A stretch of 64,000 bases of DNA from Methylomagnum ishizawai (GTDB taxonomy: Bacteria > Pseudomonadota > Gammaproteobacteria > Methylococcales > Methylococcaceae): positions 4,304,150 through 4,368,149 of the forward strand of contig NZ_AP019783.1 of assembly GCF_019670005.1 (NCBI RefSeq), read 5' to 3'. The notes under the pieces were generated by a model that worked only from the letters and a program-made list of their open reading frames with translations, made no database searches and was not told the DNA's origin. Positions 43,015-51,581 of the stretch are shown one piece after another. The position numbers were made by a program, and so were the translations under genes. Positions within the stretch are counted from its first letter, which is position 1, and every line of letters begins with the position of its first letter.

Positions 43015-43272
43015 GGGAATCTCTTCGGTTGGTGCCGACGCTCGGGGCGGGCATGGGAACGGGGTCGGTATTTTCCGGGATGGCGATTTAAAGCGGACTT
43101 AAAGCACCAAAACGCCGGGGCATGGTAGCGGGCGATTATTAAACCACATCCCGCCCCGGAAACCCGCCCGGCGACGCCATGCCGCGGGGGCCGCCGGACG
43201 AAAACGGTTGCCCATGCCTCTTGGGGCTACTTATCATTGCGGACGTCGCCAACGAACCCAACCCAGGTCATC
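43015..43272. promoter_or_regulatory. Divergent promoter region of gspE and lpxD
   Basis: About 260 bp between the two divergent starts. It includes the TTAAAG-N3-ACTTAAA motif at 43088-43103 and an AT-rich patch around 43130-43145. No exact promoter boxes can be assigned with confidence. Confidence 0.4.
43088..43103 (-). promoter_or_regulatory. TTAAAG-N3-ACTTAAA motif upstream of gspE
   Basis: TTAAAG-CGG-ACTTAAA, 74 bp ahead of gspE; companion of the site at 38240-38255 upstream of gspG. Confidence 0.3.
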
Positions 43273-44334
43273 ATGAACATACTGCCTTCGGCCATCTTCC
43301 AGGAATTCCAGGCGCGCGGACTCATCGCCGAACACCGGGGCGGGGACCGGCCCATCCACCGCATCGCCCCCATCGAGGAATGCGGAGCGGGCGATCTGGT
43401 GTTCGTGGACCATGCCAAATACCTGCCCAGGGTGCGCCAGCAACCGCCCTCCGCCGTGGTCGCGCCCGCCGCCATCGCCGATGAATTGGGGGATATCGAG
43501 GGGCTCGCCGTCCTGGTCGCGCCCAATGTCCGGCTCGCCATCGCCCTCCTGAAACAAGCCTACGCCGACCGCGATGTGCGCGACAGCGAATGGCCGCGCA
43601 TCCACCCGAACGCGGTCATCCATGACAGCGTGGCCGTGCCCGAGGACGCCTTGATCGGCCCCGGCGTGGTGGTGGGCAAGGATGTGGAACTGGGCGGCCG
43701 GGTGGTCTTGATGGCGAACGTGGTCATCGAACGCGGCGCCAGGATCGGGGCCAACACCGTGCTGCATCCCGGTTGCACCGTGGGCTACAACTGCGAAATC
43801 GGCGGCGATGTGATCCTCAAAGCGGGCTGCGTGATCGGCTCGGAAGGCTTCGGCTTCGCCCAGGACGAAAAGCGCCGCAATTACCGCATCCCCCATACCG
43901 GCAAGGTGATCGTCGAAGACCGGGTGGTCATCGGGGCCAACACCAATATCGACCGCGCCACCTACGGGGCCACGATCATCCGCGCCGGGGCGGTGATCGA
44001 CGCCATGTGCCATATCGGCCATAACGTCGAGATCGGCGAGGACTGCATCCTCTGCGCCCATACCGGGATCTCCGGTTCCACCAAGTTCGGGAAGCGGGTC
44101 ATCGCCTCCGGCCAGACCGGGACGCTGGACCATATCACCGTGGCCGACGACGTGGTGTTGCTGCACCGGGCGGGCCTCAACAGCAGCATCAAGCAGCCCG
44201 GCATGTACGCGGGCGGCCCGGCCCAGCCGCTACAGCAGTATTTGAAAAACATGGCGGTGGCGGCCAGGCTGCACGAGGTGTGGTCGCGCTTGAAGGCGGT
44301 GGAGAAGAAATTGGCCGAATTGGCCAAGCCGTAG
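43273..44334 (+). CDS. lpxD: UDP-3-O-acylglucosamine N-acyltransferase LpxD
   Basis: 353 residues from ATG 43273. An N-terminal uridine-binding domain (HRIAPIEECGAGDLVFVDHA) precedes a left-handed beta-helix of hexapeptide repeats (about 105-300). SEGFGFAQDEKRRNYRIPHTG is split by the loop that is typical of LpxD, and the catalytic His lies in MCHIGHNVEIG. It performs the third step of lipid A synthesis. No fabZ, lpxA or bamA gene flanks it, so it is an isolated lpxD, perhaps a second copy. Confidence 0.93.
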   Translation: MNILPSAIFQEFQARGLIAEHRGGDRPIHRIAPIEECGAGDLVFVDHAKYLPRVRQQPPSAVVAPAAIADELGDIEGLAVLVAPNVRLAIALLKQAYADRDVRDSEWPRIHPNAVIHDSVAVPEDALIGPGVVVGKDVELGGRVVLMANVVIERGARIGANTVLHPGCTVGYNCEIGGDVILKAGCVIGSEGFGFAQDEKRRNYRIPHTGKVIVEDRVVIGANTNIDRATYGATIIRAGAVIDAMCHIGHNVEIGEDCILCAHTGISGSTKFGKRVIASGQTGTLDHITVADDVVLLHRAGLNSSIKQPGMYAGGPAQPLQQYLKNMAVAARLHEVWSRLKAVEKKLAELAKP

Positions 44335-44361
44335 GACAGGCCACGCCGCACCGCGTCCTCC

Positions 44362-44383
44362 GGCGGGTCTCGACCCGCCCTAC
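44362..44383 (-). repeat. GTAG-type REP palindrome after lpxD
   Basis: Minus strand: GTAG, GGCGGGTC, GA, GACCCGCC; perfect 8-bp stem between the convergent lpxD and xthA genes. Confidence 0.6.
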
Positions 44384-45144
44384 CCCACCCGGAATTCCGC
44401 CACCACCGGCGCATGGTCCGAAGGCCGCTCCCAGCCGCGCGGGGCGGTATCCACCCGGCACGAGAGGCATTCCATGCCTCCGCTCGCCAGGATATGGTCG
44501 ATCCGCAGTCCCAGGTTGCGCTTGAAGCCGTTCATCCGGTAATCCCACCAGGAAAAGCTTCGCTCCGGCTGCTCGAATTGGCGGAAGGCATCGCGCAGCC
44601 CCAAATCCAGCCAAGCCCGGAACGCCGCCCGCTCCGGCACGCTGCACAGGATTTTGTCGCGCCACGCCTCGGGGTCGTAGACGTCGCGGTCCTCCGGGGC
44701 GATATTGAAATCGCCCAGCACCACCAAGCGCGGATACCGCGCCAACTCGGACCCTAACCACTCCCCGACCCTCGCCAGCCAATCCAGCTTGTAGGCGTAT
44801 TTGTCGCTGCCCACTTCGCTGCCATTCGGCACGTACAAATCGACGACCCTGACATCCGCCACGGTCACGGCCAGGATGCGCCGCTGCGGATCGTCCAAGC
44901 CCGCGATATCGGTCACCGGGTCCGATAGTTCGGAACGGGCCAGTACCGCCACGCCGTTGTAGGTCTTTTGGCCGCTGTAAACCGAGCGGTAGCCGGCTCC
45001 GGCCAGTTCGGCGGCGGGGAATGTGGCGTCTTCGGTCTTGGTTTCCTGTAGGGCCAGTACATCGGGCCGTTCCCGCTCCAGCCAGTCGAGAACGTGGGGC
45101 AGGCGCACGCGGAGGGAATTCACATTCCAGGTCGCTATTTTCAT
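44380..45144 (-). CDS. xthA: Exodeoxyribonuclease III
   Basis: 254 residues. Family motifs are complete: MKIATWNVNSLRVRLPHVLD, LQETKTED, YVPNGSEVGSDKYAYKL, LGDFNIAPEDRDVYDP, RIDHILAS and PSDHAPVV. It is an apurinic/apyrimidinic endonuclease and 3' exonuclease of base-excision repair. The DNA around its start codon is duplicated at 47135-47264, which suggests use as an integration target. Confidence 0.95.
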   Translation of the reverse strand: MKIATWNVNSLRVRLPHVLDWLERERPDVLALQETKTEDATFPAAELAGAGYRSVYSGQKTYNGVAVLARSELSDPVTDIAGLDDPQRRILAVTVADVRVVDLYVPNGSEVGSDKYAYKLDWLARVGEWLGSELARYPRLVVLGDFNIAPEDRDVYDPEAWRDKILCSVPERAAFRAWLDLGLRDAFRQFEQPERSFSWWDYRMNGFKRNLGLRIDHILASGGMECLSCRVDTAPRGWERPSDHAPVVAEFRVG

Positions 45145-45244
45145 TTTTCACCCAAACAATTGATTATTATAAATTTATTTCAAAAATCTATTTTCTGGCT
45201 ACGCATGTGGCTACACAGAAACGGAACGGTGGAACCCATTCTGA
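45116..45244. repeat. Direct repeat A at xthA 5' end
   Basis: About 129 bp covering the first codons of xthA and its upstream region, imperfectly repeated in the same orientation at 47135-47264 (shared words include ACATTCCAGGTCGC, ATTTTCAT and CCCATTCTGACA). It probably reflects integration of a mobile element in front of xthA. Confidence 0.7.
45192..45217 (-). repeat. Integrase arm/att-like repeat 1
   Basis: 26 bp (TTTCTGGCTACGCATG then TGGCTACACA) with three mismatches to 46999-47024. It contains spaced TAGCCA/TAGCTA units as seen beside tyrosine-recombinase genes. Confidence 0.5.
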
Positions 45245-45245
45245 C

Positions 45246-46779
45246 ACTCGATGATCAAGTTTTTCCGGCTTGACGGCATCGGTGAAAATGAGCGTTTGCG
45301 CCCAGAGGAGCCGCCGCCATTTTCACCACGCCCCTGCCATTCATCGAGGTTTACGTAGAAGCATTGGATCAGGCGGTCAGGGCGGGGACGCCCGGCCGGA
45401 AGCTGAGCGGGGCGCAGCGGGCTTGGCTGAAGTTCTGCCTGATGGGCGTGTTGCTGACCAACACGGTGTGTTGGAAAGCCTTCGAGCGGGCGGGACTGGG
45501 CGGCTACCGGGCGGGGGCGCTGTCGTGGATGTTCAGGCATTCGAAAGTGGCGTGGGACGGGCTGTTGCGGGCCAGTGTGGTCCTGGTGCTGCGCCAGCAC
45601 GGGATCACGGAAGGCGTGCTGGTGGCGGACGACAGCGACCACCGGCGGGCCAAGCGGACGGGGCGCATCTGGAAGGCGCACAAGCTCTTCGACAAGAAGA
45701 CCGGGGGCTATTTCAATGGGCAATGCCTGGTGTTCCTGGTGCTGGTCACGCCGAAGCTCACGGTGCCGGTGGGCTTCCGCTTCCATGAACCCGACCCGGA
45801 ACTCAGCGCGTGGCGGCGCGAGGATCGTCGGCTCAAGCGGGCTGGCGTGCGGAAGGCGGACCGTCCGGCGGCGCCCGCGCCCAACCCGGCCTATCCCGGC
45901 AAGGCCGAGCAGGCGCTGGACCTGATCGGGGAGTTCCGGCGGCACCATCCGGGAATCCGGGTGAAGGCGGTGGTCGCCGACGCTTGGTTCGGCACCCAGG
46001 GGTTTTTGGACGAGGCGTCCCGGCTCTGCGGCCACGTCCAGGCGGTCAGCCAGTTGCGGAACAACCAGAACGTCCGGTTCCGGGGGCGGGACGGGTCCTT
46101 GACCGATTATTTCCGGGCCTATCCCGGCGTGCCCCAGCGGGTGGCGGTGCGCGGCGGAAAGGAGGTCGAGGTCGTCGTCGGCAGCGCCCGGCTCCACGTC
46201 AACGCGCACGCCCGCAAGCGCTTCGTCGTCGCCCTGAAGTATCCGGGCGAAACGGAATACCGCTTCCTGGTCGCCACGGACCTGAGTTGGCGCACCCTGG
46301 ACATCGTCGCAGCCTATACGCTGAGGTGGCTTGCGGAGGTTTTCTTCGAGGACTGGAAGCTCTATGAAGGATGGGGGCAGATGGCCAAACAGCCCGGCGA
46401 GGAGGGGTCAAGCCGAAGCCTGGCCCTGAGCCTGCTGCTAGACCACGCCCTCCTCCTTCACCCCGAGCAACGCGCCCGCCTGGAAAACCATCTGCCCGCG
46501 TGTACCGTGGGCAGCCTGCGGCAGTTCTGCCAAGGGGAAGCATTGCTGGAATTCGTCCGAAGCGTGCTCGCCGCCGAGAATATCGCCGAGCGCCTGGAGC
46601 AATTGGCGGAAAAGGTCAAGACATGGTTTCCCTTGGCACCCTCGGGCAAGCACATGAGCGGACGCGACCTGGGCCGCCAACAACCCTCGCCGTCGCTGAA
46701 ATACCGGGCAGCGCAGATGGCCACCGCCGGATAAACCCGGCTTGCCCGGTGTCAACCGCTAAAAACTTGAAGATCGAGT
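45246..46779 (+). mobile_element. IS4-like insertion element
   Basis: Ends are imperfect inverted repeats: ACTCGATGATCAAGTTTTT at 45246 and the reverse complement of ACTCGATCTTCAAGTTTTT ending at 46779, with partial match continuing inwards (TTGAC). A target duplication was not identified. It interrupts the integrase gene whose N-terminal codons remain at 46780-46965. Confidence 0.75.
45319..46734 (+). CDS. IS4-family-like DDE transposase
   Basis: About 471 residues. The coding pattern starts well before any ATG, GTG or TTG: IFTTPLPFIEVYVEALDQ is convincing protein and a GAGGAG (45305-45310) lies 8 bp ahead of ATT 45319, so an AUU start is proposed; TTG 45364 is the first conventional start. 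The DDE site is visible as LVADDSDHRRAKRTG, VKAVVADAWFG, and EVFFEDWKLYEG. The reading frame is intact to TAA/TGA at 46734. Confidence 0.85.
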   Translation: MFTTPLPFIEVYVEALDQAVRAGTPGRKLSGAQRAWLKFCLMGVLLTNTVCWKAFERAGLGGYRAGALSWMFRHSKVAWDGLLRASVVLVLRQHGITEGVLVADDSDHRRAKRTGRIWKAHKLFDKKTGGYFNGQCLVFLVLVTPKLTVPVGFRFHEPDPELSAWRREDRRLKRAGVRKADRPAAPAPNPAYPGKAEQALDLIGEFRRHHPGIRVKAVVADAWFGTQGFLDEASRLCGHVQAVSQLRNNQNVRFRGRDGSLTDYFRAYPGVPQRVAVRGGKEVEVVVGSARLHVNAHARKRFVVALKYPGETEYRFLVATDLSWRTLDIVAAYTLRWLAEVFFEDWKLYEGWGQMAKQPGEEGSSRSLALSLLLDHALLLHPEQRARLENHLPACTVGSLRQFCQGEALLEFVRSVLAAENIAERLEQLAEKVKTWFPLAPSGKHMSGRDLGRQQPSPSLKYRAAQMATAG

Positions 46780-46965
46780 TAAAGGAATGTCGGGATAGCG
46801 CCCCAAGGTCAATTCCCGGACCCCGCCGCCGAACCGATAGCGCAGCACCCATGCCGCCGTGCCCTTCGCCGACAGGGTGAACGTCAAGCCCCCACCGTCT
46901 GCCCGTGCGATGGACTTCCCGGCCTTCACCCAGTTCCGAATTTGAACGTCCGTCAGCTTGCCCAT
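46780..46965 (-). pseudogene. Integrase N-terminal fragment (arm-binding domain)
   Basis: Encodes MGKLTDVQIRNWVKAGKS and GGLTFTLSAKGTAAWVLRYR, LGRYPDIPL: the DUF4102 arm-DNA-binding domain of tyrosine recombinases. The gene is cut at 46779 by the IS4-like element. No catalytic Arg-His-Arg-Tyr domain remains nearby, so it is dead. Three GTAGC-type repeats just upstream (46995-47024) are probable integrase binding sites. Confidence 0.8.
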
Positions 46966-46998
46966 GGTCCCCGCCCCTACGTTAATTCTGTGGCTACG

Positions 46999-47024
46999 TT
47001 TCTAGCTACGCACGTAGCTACACA
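46999..47024 (-). repeat. Integrase arm/att-like repeat 2
   Basis: TTTCTAGCTACGCACG then TAGCTACACA, 23 of 26 positions identical to 45192-45217 and in the same orientation. It lies upstream of the truncated integrase start. Confidence 0.5.
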
Positions 47025-47134
47025 AATTATAGGGGATGGGATGCAATGGGCTGAAATGGTATGAAAGAATAAATCCATTAAATACAATTGGTTAGGATGC
47101 AATTAGGAACCCCATGAAAGCCCCTGAAACCCCA

Positions 47135-47264
47135 ATTAACATTCCAGGTCGCAATTTTCATCCATCACCTAAATTATTGATTTTAATAAATTTATTTTAA
47201 AAATCGGTTTCTGGCCACACTTGTAGAACTGCACAAAAACGGAATGGCGAAGCCCATTCTGACA
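47135..47264. repeat. Direct repeat C (copy of xthA 5' end)
   Basis: Imperfect copy of 45116-45244, including the first codons of xthA (ATGAAAATTGCGACCTGGAA on the minus strand, then divergent). Presumed remnant of the second boundary of an integrated element. Confidence 0.7.
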
Positions 47265-47273
47265 GCGGTGAAT

Positions 47274-47426
47274 TTCCATATGGGAAGGATTCACGTCCTT
47301 GGCCTTCCCTTTGCCGATGCTGGGCTTGATGTCCTTCTCGATCCGGCTCCGCACGATGCTGGGATGTTTCCAGCGCCCCAGGATCATGCGCTCGAAATAT
47401 TCATCGGCCAGCTTCGCCACCGCCAC
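47274..47426 (-). pseudogene. Integrase core-binding fragment
   Basis: VAKLADEYFERMILGRWKHP and RIEKDIKPSIGKGKAKDVNP match the SAM-like core-binding domain of tyrosine recombinases. The frame then runs into direct repeat C and no catalytic domain follows. It may derive from the same gene family as 46780-46965 or from a second element. Confidence 0.65.
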
Positions 47427-47437
47427 AACTCACCACG

Positions 47438-47568
47438 TCAAAACATGAAGACCACGCCCAGCACCTGAATCCCTTCCAGCACCCACAGCACTTCATGACC
47501 CTTATCCGGCTGCAAGCCGTCCATCGCCAGGATCAACCGCCCTTGTTCGCGCAACCGCGCCCCGTCAT
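47438..47568 (-). pseudogene. Transposase-like remnant
   Basis: 43 codons: GRLILAMDGLQPDKGHEVLW then VLEGIQVL. The ILA-x-DGLQP-x-x-GHEVLWVL pattern resembles a conserved block of an uncharacterised transposase family; both flanks are lost. Tentative. Confidence 0.35.
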
Positions 47569-47622
47569 CCATGCTCCCCGCGCAAAGCGGGCGGTGCCGG
47601 ACAAGCGGCGGGCGCGGTGGGC

Positions 47623-47784
47623 TCAGAAACCCGCATCCCGGCACTTGCGGCAAGACTCGACGATGACCCAGGCCCCCTTGGCGGTACGGCGGCGGGTATA
47701 GAGGTAATCCACCGAGGCCACCCATTGCTTGCACAAGGGACAACGATACTTGCTCGGATTGGGAAGCTTTTCCTGTTTTTTCAT
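47623..47784 (-). CDS. 53-residue zinc-ribbon protein
   Basis: Begins MKKQEKLPNPSKYRCPLCKQ and ends VIVESCRKCRDAGF. Two CxxC pairs (CPLC and CRKC, about 29 residues apart) separated by a basic YLYTRRRTAKGAW strand form a plausible zinc ribbon. ATG 47784, stop 47623-47625. No strong Shine-Dalgarno is seen. It may bind nucleic acid; unknown family. Confidence 0.65.
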   Translation of the reverse strand: MKKQEKLPNPSKYRCPLCKQWVASVDYLYTRRRTAKGAWVIVESCRKCRDAGF

Positions 47785-47862
47785 GGGTACGGCATAGATT
47801 TGGGAAAGGGGGGAATCCCCGGTCCCGGTGGGTTCCCGGCAACCCCGGTTATTGGATACGGT

Positions 47863-49233
47863 TCATGGGCCACGGTCGGCCCGGCCTATGGTCCCCGGCG
47901 GCAGGCCATCGCGGTGCCGTTGCCACATGGTCTCGTACAGGCGCTCCAGGTGGCCGGTATAAGCTTGGATGTTGAACAGCGGGGTATCGAGCCGGTTCGC
48001 CCCGAGCTTGGCCTTGATCCGGGACAAACGTCCGGGATGGGTGGCGAGTCCGAGGGCGAGGTCATGGTAGGCGGCGGGGTCGGCGGCAATCAACTCCGGC
48101 AAGCCGATGGCGTGCAACAGGCTCCCCGCGACCCGCGAGGCGAAGGTTCCGCCGGGGCAGGTCACCACCGGCACGCCCGCCCACAAGGCATCGCTGGCGG
48201 TGGTGTGGGCGTTATAGGGCGAGGTGTCCAGCACCAAATCCGCCAAGCCCAGGCGGCCCAGGTGTTCGATCTGGGGTCGTTCCGCCGCGAACACCAGCCG
48301 GTCCGGCACGACGCCGCGTCGATAGGCCGCGTTCTTGAGGGCGTCCTCCGCCTTGGGATTGCCGAGCAGCCACAGGACGCTGCCGGGAACCGTGCCGAGC
48401 AGGCCGCACCAGATGTCGAAAACCTCCGGCGTGATCTTGTACGCTTGGTTGAAGCAGCAAAACACGAAGCCCGTTTCCGGCAACCCCGCTTCCTTGCGGG
48501 TGGGGCGGGCGCCGATGGGTGCCCGACGGCCATGGGGCTGGTAAGTGCCGGGCAGATAGGCGAAAGCTTCGCTGTAATCGGCCTCGCTGCCCGGCGGCGT
48601 CAGGAAGCCATCGGTGACGATGTAGTCGCAGATATCCCCGCCCAACGTGCCCGGATAGCCGAGGTAGTTCACCTGGATGGGCGCGGGCCGGAAGGTGAGG
48701 ATGGCGGTGCGGGTCGCCCGGGTATAGCCCTTGAGGTCGATCAGAATGTCCACCCGGTCGGCGTGGATGGCGCGGGCGGCGTCGGCGATGGACAAATGCT
48801 CGATATCGACGAAGCGCTCGAAACCCCGCTCCAACCGTTCCCGCATGCCCTTGCCATCGTCCGGGCCATAGGAATAGGCGCAGACCTCGAAGCGCTCCCG
48901 GTCGTGGGACTCGAACAGTTCCGCCATCAGGTGCGCGGTGGCGTGTTCGTGGAAGTCGCAGGACAAATAGCCGAGGCGGATCCTCGGCCCGGCGGGCGGC
49001 AGGAAGGCGAACGCCAGGCCGTCGCGTTCCGCTTGGGAGGCTTCGAGGCGGGCCCGCATCCAGAGTTCGGCGCAGGCGCGTTGCTCGGCGGCGCTCATGC
49101 CGGGCAGGGACAGCAGATGGAACGGCGGAATCTTGCCCGCCTCGTTCCGGGAGAGGGCGTCTTTCACCTTGCCGCGCCATTCCGGGAGGCGCTCCCATTC
49201 GCACAGGCTCCGGCTCAGGTCGTAGAACTTCAT
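47863..49233 (-). CDS. GT41 (O-GlcNAc transferase-like) glycosyltransferase without TPRs
   Basis: 456 residues. The catalytic region of SPINDLY/OGT-type enzymes is complete: IRLGYLSCDFHEHATAHLM, DILIDLKGYTRATRTAIL, RPAPIQVNYLGYPGT, FCCFNQAYKITPEVFDIW, LVLDTSPYNAHTTASDALW, and GVPVVTCPGGTFASRVAGSL. Only about 65 residues precede the domain, so the usual TPR superhelix is absent. It might glycosylate proteins or lipids in the cytoplasm. The start at 49233 fits the coding pattern; TPR loss may reflect the rearranged flank. Confidence 0.88.
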   Translation of the reverse strand: MKFYDLSRSLCEWERLPEWRGKVKDALSRNEAGKIPPFHLLSLPGMSAAEQRACAELWMRARLEASQAERDGLAFAFLPPAGPRIRLGYLSCDFHEHATAHLMAELFESHDRERFEVCAYSYGPDDGKGMRERLERGFERFVDIEHLSIADAARAIHADRVDILIDLKGYTRATRTAILTFRPAPIQVNYLGYPGTLGGDICDYIVTDGFLTPPGSEADYSEAFAYLPGTYQPHGRRAPIGARPTRKEAGLPETGFVFCCFNQAYKITPEVFDIWCGLLGTVPGSVLWLLGNPKAEDALKNAAYRRGVVPDRLVFAAERPQIEHLGRLGLADLVLDTSPYNAHTTASDALWAGVPVVTCPGGTFASRVAGSLLHAIGLPELIAADPAAYHDLALGLATHPGRLSRIKAKLGANRLDTPLFNIQAYTGHLERLYETMWQRHRDGLPPGTIGRADRGP

Positions 49234-49308
49234 GGAGCGCCGGATCCGCCGCGGTTCCGGCGATATTCCGGCACCGGGGGAACGCCGGGAATGGCCGCCG
49301 TCCGGGGC

Positions 49309-49572
49309 TTATTCAATGGCCGGGCACTGGGAGGTGCGTCCGTCGGTGCGCTTCGAGACCAGGACCACCTGGGGTTCGGAGGAGGTTTTGATCCGGGAAT
49401 GGCGCTGGCATTCCGGGCAAGCGTAAGGCAGGGTGTTTTGGTTGAGCTTGTAGGAATAGCTGGCGCACCAGGTGAGTTCCACGCGGAACACACAGCCGCA
49501 GAATCCGCAGGTGTGCAGGAAGTGGCTGGGTACGTGCAAGGGTTGGATGGGCATCGGGCTCGTGGTGGACAT
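49309..49572 (-). CDS. Small cysteine-rich (zinc-ribbon-like) protein
   Basis: 87 residues from ATG 49572 with GGAGGTCG just upstream. Two Cys pairs (CGFCG, and CPEC in YACPECQRHSRIK) suggest a zinc ribbon; SSEPQVVLVSKRTD follows. It lies upstream of the GT41 gene on the same strand. Function unknown. Confidence 0.65.
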   Translation of the reverse strand: MSTTSPMPIQPLHVPSHFLHTCGFCGCVFRVELTWCASYSYKLNQNTLPYACPECQRHSRIKTSSEPQVVLVSKRTDGRTSQCPAIE

Positions 49573-49954
49573 TTCGACCTCCGGTCTTCACGTGCGGCAA
49601 GGGGCGGGATGGGCGCCGCCCCCGGGCGATGCTTCACTTGCCCGGCACAATGCGCCTTTGCCCAGGAAATGTCCATGGAACCGCGCGAAAAAACCGGCGC
49701 GGCGCATGGGCGGCATAAAAATTAGGCGATCCGGGAAAACTAGCGTATGCTGGCTCCAGTTTGTCGCGGTCCAAGCCCGGTCTTGGACCCGAGGATACGG
49801 AATCCTCTTCCAGTCATTGCCTCCCGGCACCTTCTGCTAGCCCGCCTCCTCCCGCAAACCACACTCGGCGGATTCCCTCCCCCGGAACCCGTGTCCTGTG
49901 GTCACTCCACCCAATGCCCGCCTCCACCGGTATAGGCCGGGCCAGGAACCGAAT

Positions 49955-51205
49955 ATGGCTTTCACTTCCCTGGGGCTTTCCGAAGCCCTGCTGCGCGCCG
50001 TCACCGAGCAAGGCTATGGCGCGCCCACCCCCATCCAGACCCGGGCCATTCCCGCCGTGCTGGAGGGCCGCGACCTTTTGGCCGCCGCCCAGACCGGCAC
50101 CGGCAAGACCGCCGCCTTCACCTTGCCCCTACTGCAACGCCTGCTGGCCGATACCCCTTCCCGCGATCCGCGCAGACGCCCGCCCCGGGCCTTGGTGCTG
50201 GTCCCCACCCGCGAACTCGCCGCCCAGGTCGGCGACAGCGTACGCGCCTATGGCCGCCATACCGGCCTCCGCGCCGCCACGGTGTTCGGCGGGGTCGGAC
50301 TCAATCCCCAGGTGGCCGCCCTGCGCCGGGGCGTCGATATCCTGATCGCCACGCCCGGACGGCTGCTCGACCTGGTCGGCCAGGGCCAGGCCGACCTGTC
50401 CGGCATCGGGTTCCTGGTGCTGGACGAGGCCGACCGGATGCTCGACATGGGCTTCATCCACGATCTCAAGCGCATCCTGGCCCTGCTGCCCCGCGCCCGC
50501 CAGAACCTGCTGTTCTCGGCCACGTTCTCGGACGATATCCGGGCGCTGGCGGCGGGACTGTTGAACCGTCCCCTGAGCATCGACGTGGCGCCCCGCAACG
50601 CCCCGGCCCAGCGGGTCAGCCAAACCGTCTACCACGTCCCGCAGAAGGGCAAACCGGACCTGCTCGCCCACCTGATGAGCGAGGGCGGTTGGGGCCAGAC
50701 CTTGGTCTTCACCCGCACCAAGCGCGGGGCCAACAAGCTGGCGGAACGGTTGGAACAAGGCGGCTTCCAGGTCGCGGTGATCCATGGCAACAAGAGCCAG
50801 ACCGCGAGGACCCAGGCGCTCGCCGCCTTCAAGGCCGACCGGGTGCGCATCCTGGTGGCGACCGATATCGCCGCCCGCGGGCTCGATATCCAGCAATTGC
50901 CGCACGTGGTGAACTACGAGCTTCCCCATGTGCCCGAGGACTATGTGCACCGCATCGGCCGCACGGGCCGGGCGGGCGCGGACGGCGCGGCGGTGTCGCT
51001 GGTGTGCCGGGAGGAAACCCCGCAATTGCGGGACATCGAACGCCTCCTGGGCCGGCGCTTGGCCGCCCAGCCCTTGCCGGAGGCCATCGAATCCTTGTTC
51101 CCGGCGGACGCCCTACCGGACGCCGCCCCATCCCAGCCCAGGCCACGCCCCCGCGGGACGACCGCGCGGCCCGGTGCCCAATCCCCCGCCCGCCGTACCC
51201 GCTGA
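49955..51205 (+). CDS. rhlE: DEAD-box RNA helicase RhlE
   Basis: 416 residues from ATG 49955 (AGGA upstream; the longer open frame lacks coding character). Q motif [13 protein letters not shown], motif I AQTGTGKT, Ia PTRELAAQV, Ib [63 protein letters not shown], then a basic Arg/Pro-rich tail. It unwinds RNA in ribosome assembly or decay. Two RRM genes follow, suggesting an RNA-remodelling cluster. Confidence 0.93.
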   Translation: MAFTSLGLSEALLRAVTEQGYGAPTPIQTRAIPAVLEGRDLLAAAQTGTGKTAAFTLPLLQRLLADTPSRDPRRRPPRALVLVPTRELAAQVGDSVRAYGRHTGLRAATVFGGVGLNPQVAALRRGVDILIATPGRLLDLVGQGQADLSGIGFLVLDEADRMLDMGFIHDLKRILALLPRARQNLLFSATFSDDIRALAAGLLNRPLSIDVAPRNAPAQRVSQTVYHVPQKGKPDLLAHLMSEGGWGQTLVFTRTKRGANKLAERLEQGGFQVAVIHGNKSQTARTQALAAFKADRVRILVATDIAARGLDIQQLPHVVNYELPHVPEDYVHRIGRTGRAGADGAAVSLVCREETPQLRDIERLLGRRLAAQPLPEAIESLFPADALPDAAPSQPRPRPRGTTARPGAQSPARRTR

Positions 51206-51236
51206 GCGCGCGGCCCAACCCAAAGGAGATACAGAG

Positions 51237-51506
51237 ATGCTGAGGGTCTACGCGGGCAACCTGCCCGCCGATCTCACCGAAAAGGAATTCACCGAATTGT
51301 TCGCCCAGCACGGGCGCGTGCGCTCGATGGATTTGGCGCGCGACATCTTCAGTGGCCGTTGCCGTGGCTTCGGTTTCGTCGAAATGGAGGGCCACGAAGC
51401 CAGGGCCGCGATCAGCGCCCTGAACGGGTCCACCCTGCGCGGCAACAGCCTCCGCGTCAACGAGGAACGTCCGCGCGGACGCAACGGCGGCAGAAGGCAC
51501 CGCTAA
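51237..51506 (+). CDS. RRM-domain RNA-binding protein
   Basis: 89 residues with AAAGGAGAT 8 bp ahead. RNP2 is VYAGNL and RNP1 is CRGFGFVEM, within one RRM (residues 1-75), then a basic Arg/Gly tail. It resembles cyanobacterial-type glycine-rich RNA-binding proteins induced by cold. It lies 31 bp after rhlE. Confidence 0.9.
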   Translation: MLRVYAGNLPADLTEKEFTELFAQHGRVRSMDLARDIFSGRCRGFGFVEMEGHEARAAISALNGSTLRGNSLRVNEERPRGRNGGRRHR

Positions 51507-51581
51507 TAACCCCGGCGCCGGACCCACCGGCCGCCATTTTTCCACCCCTGACCTGACCTTTTTTCCAGTTTTGGAGTTTTT

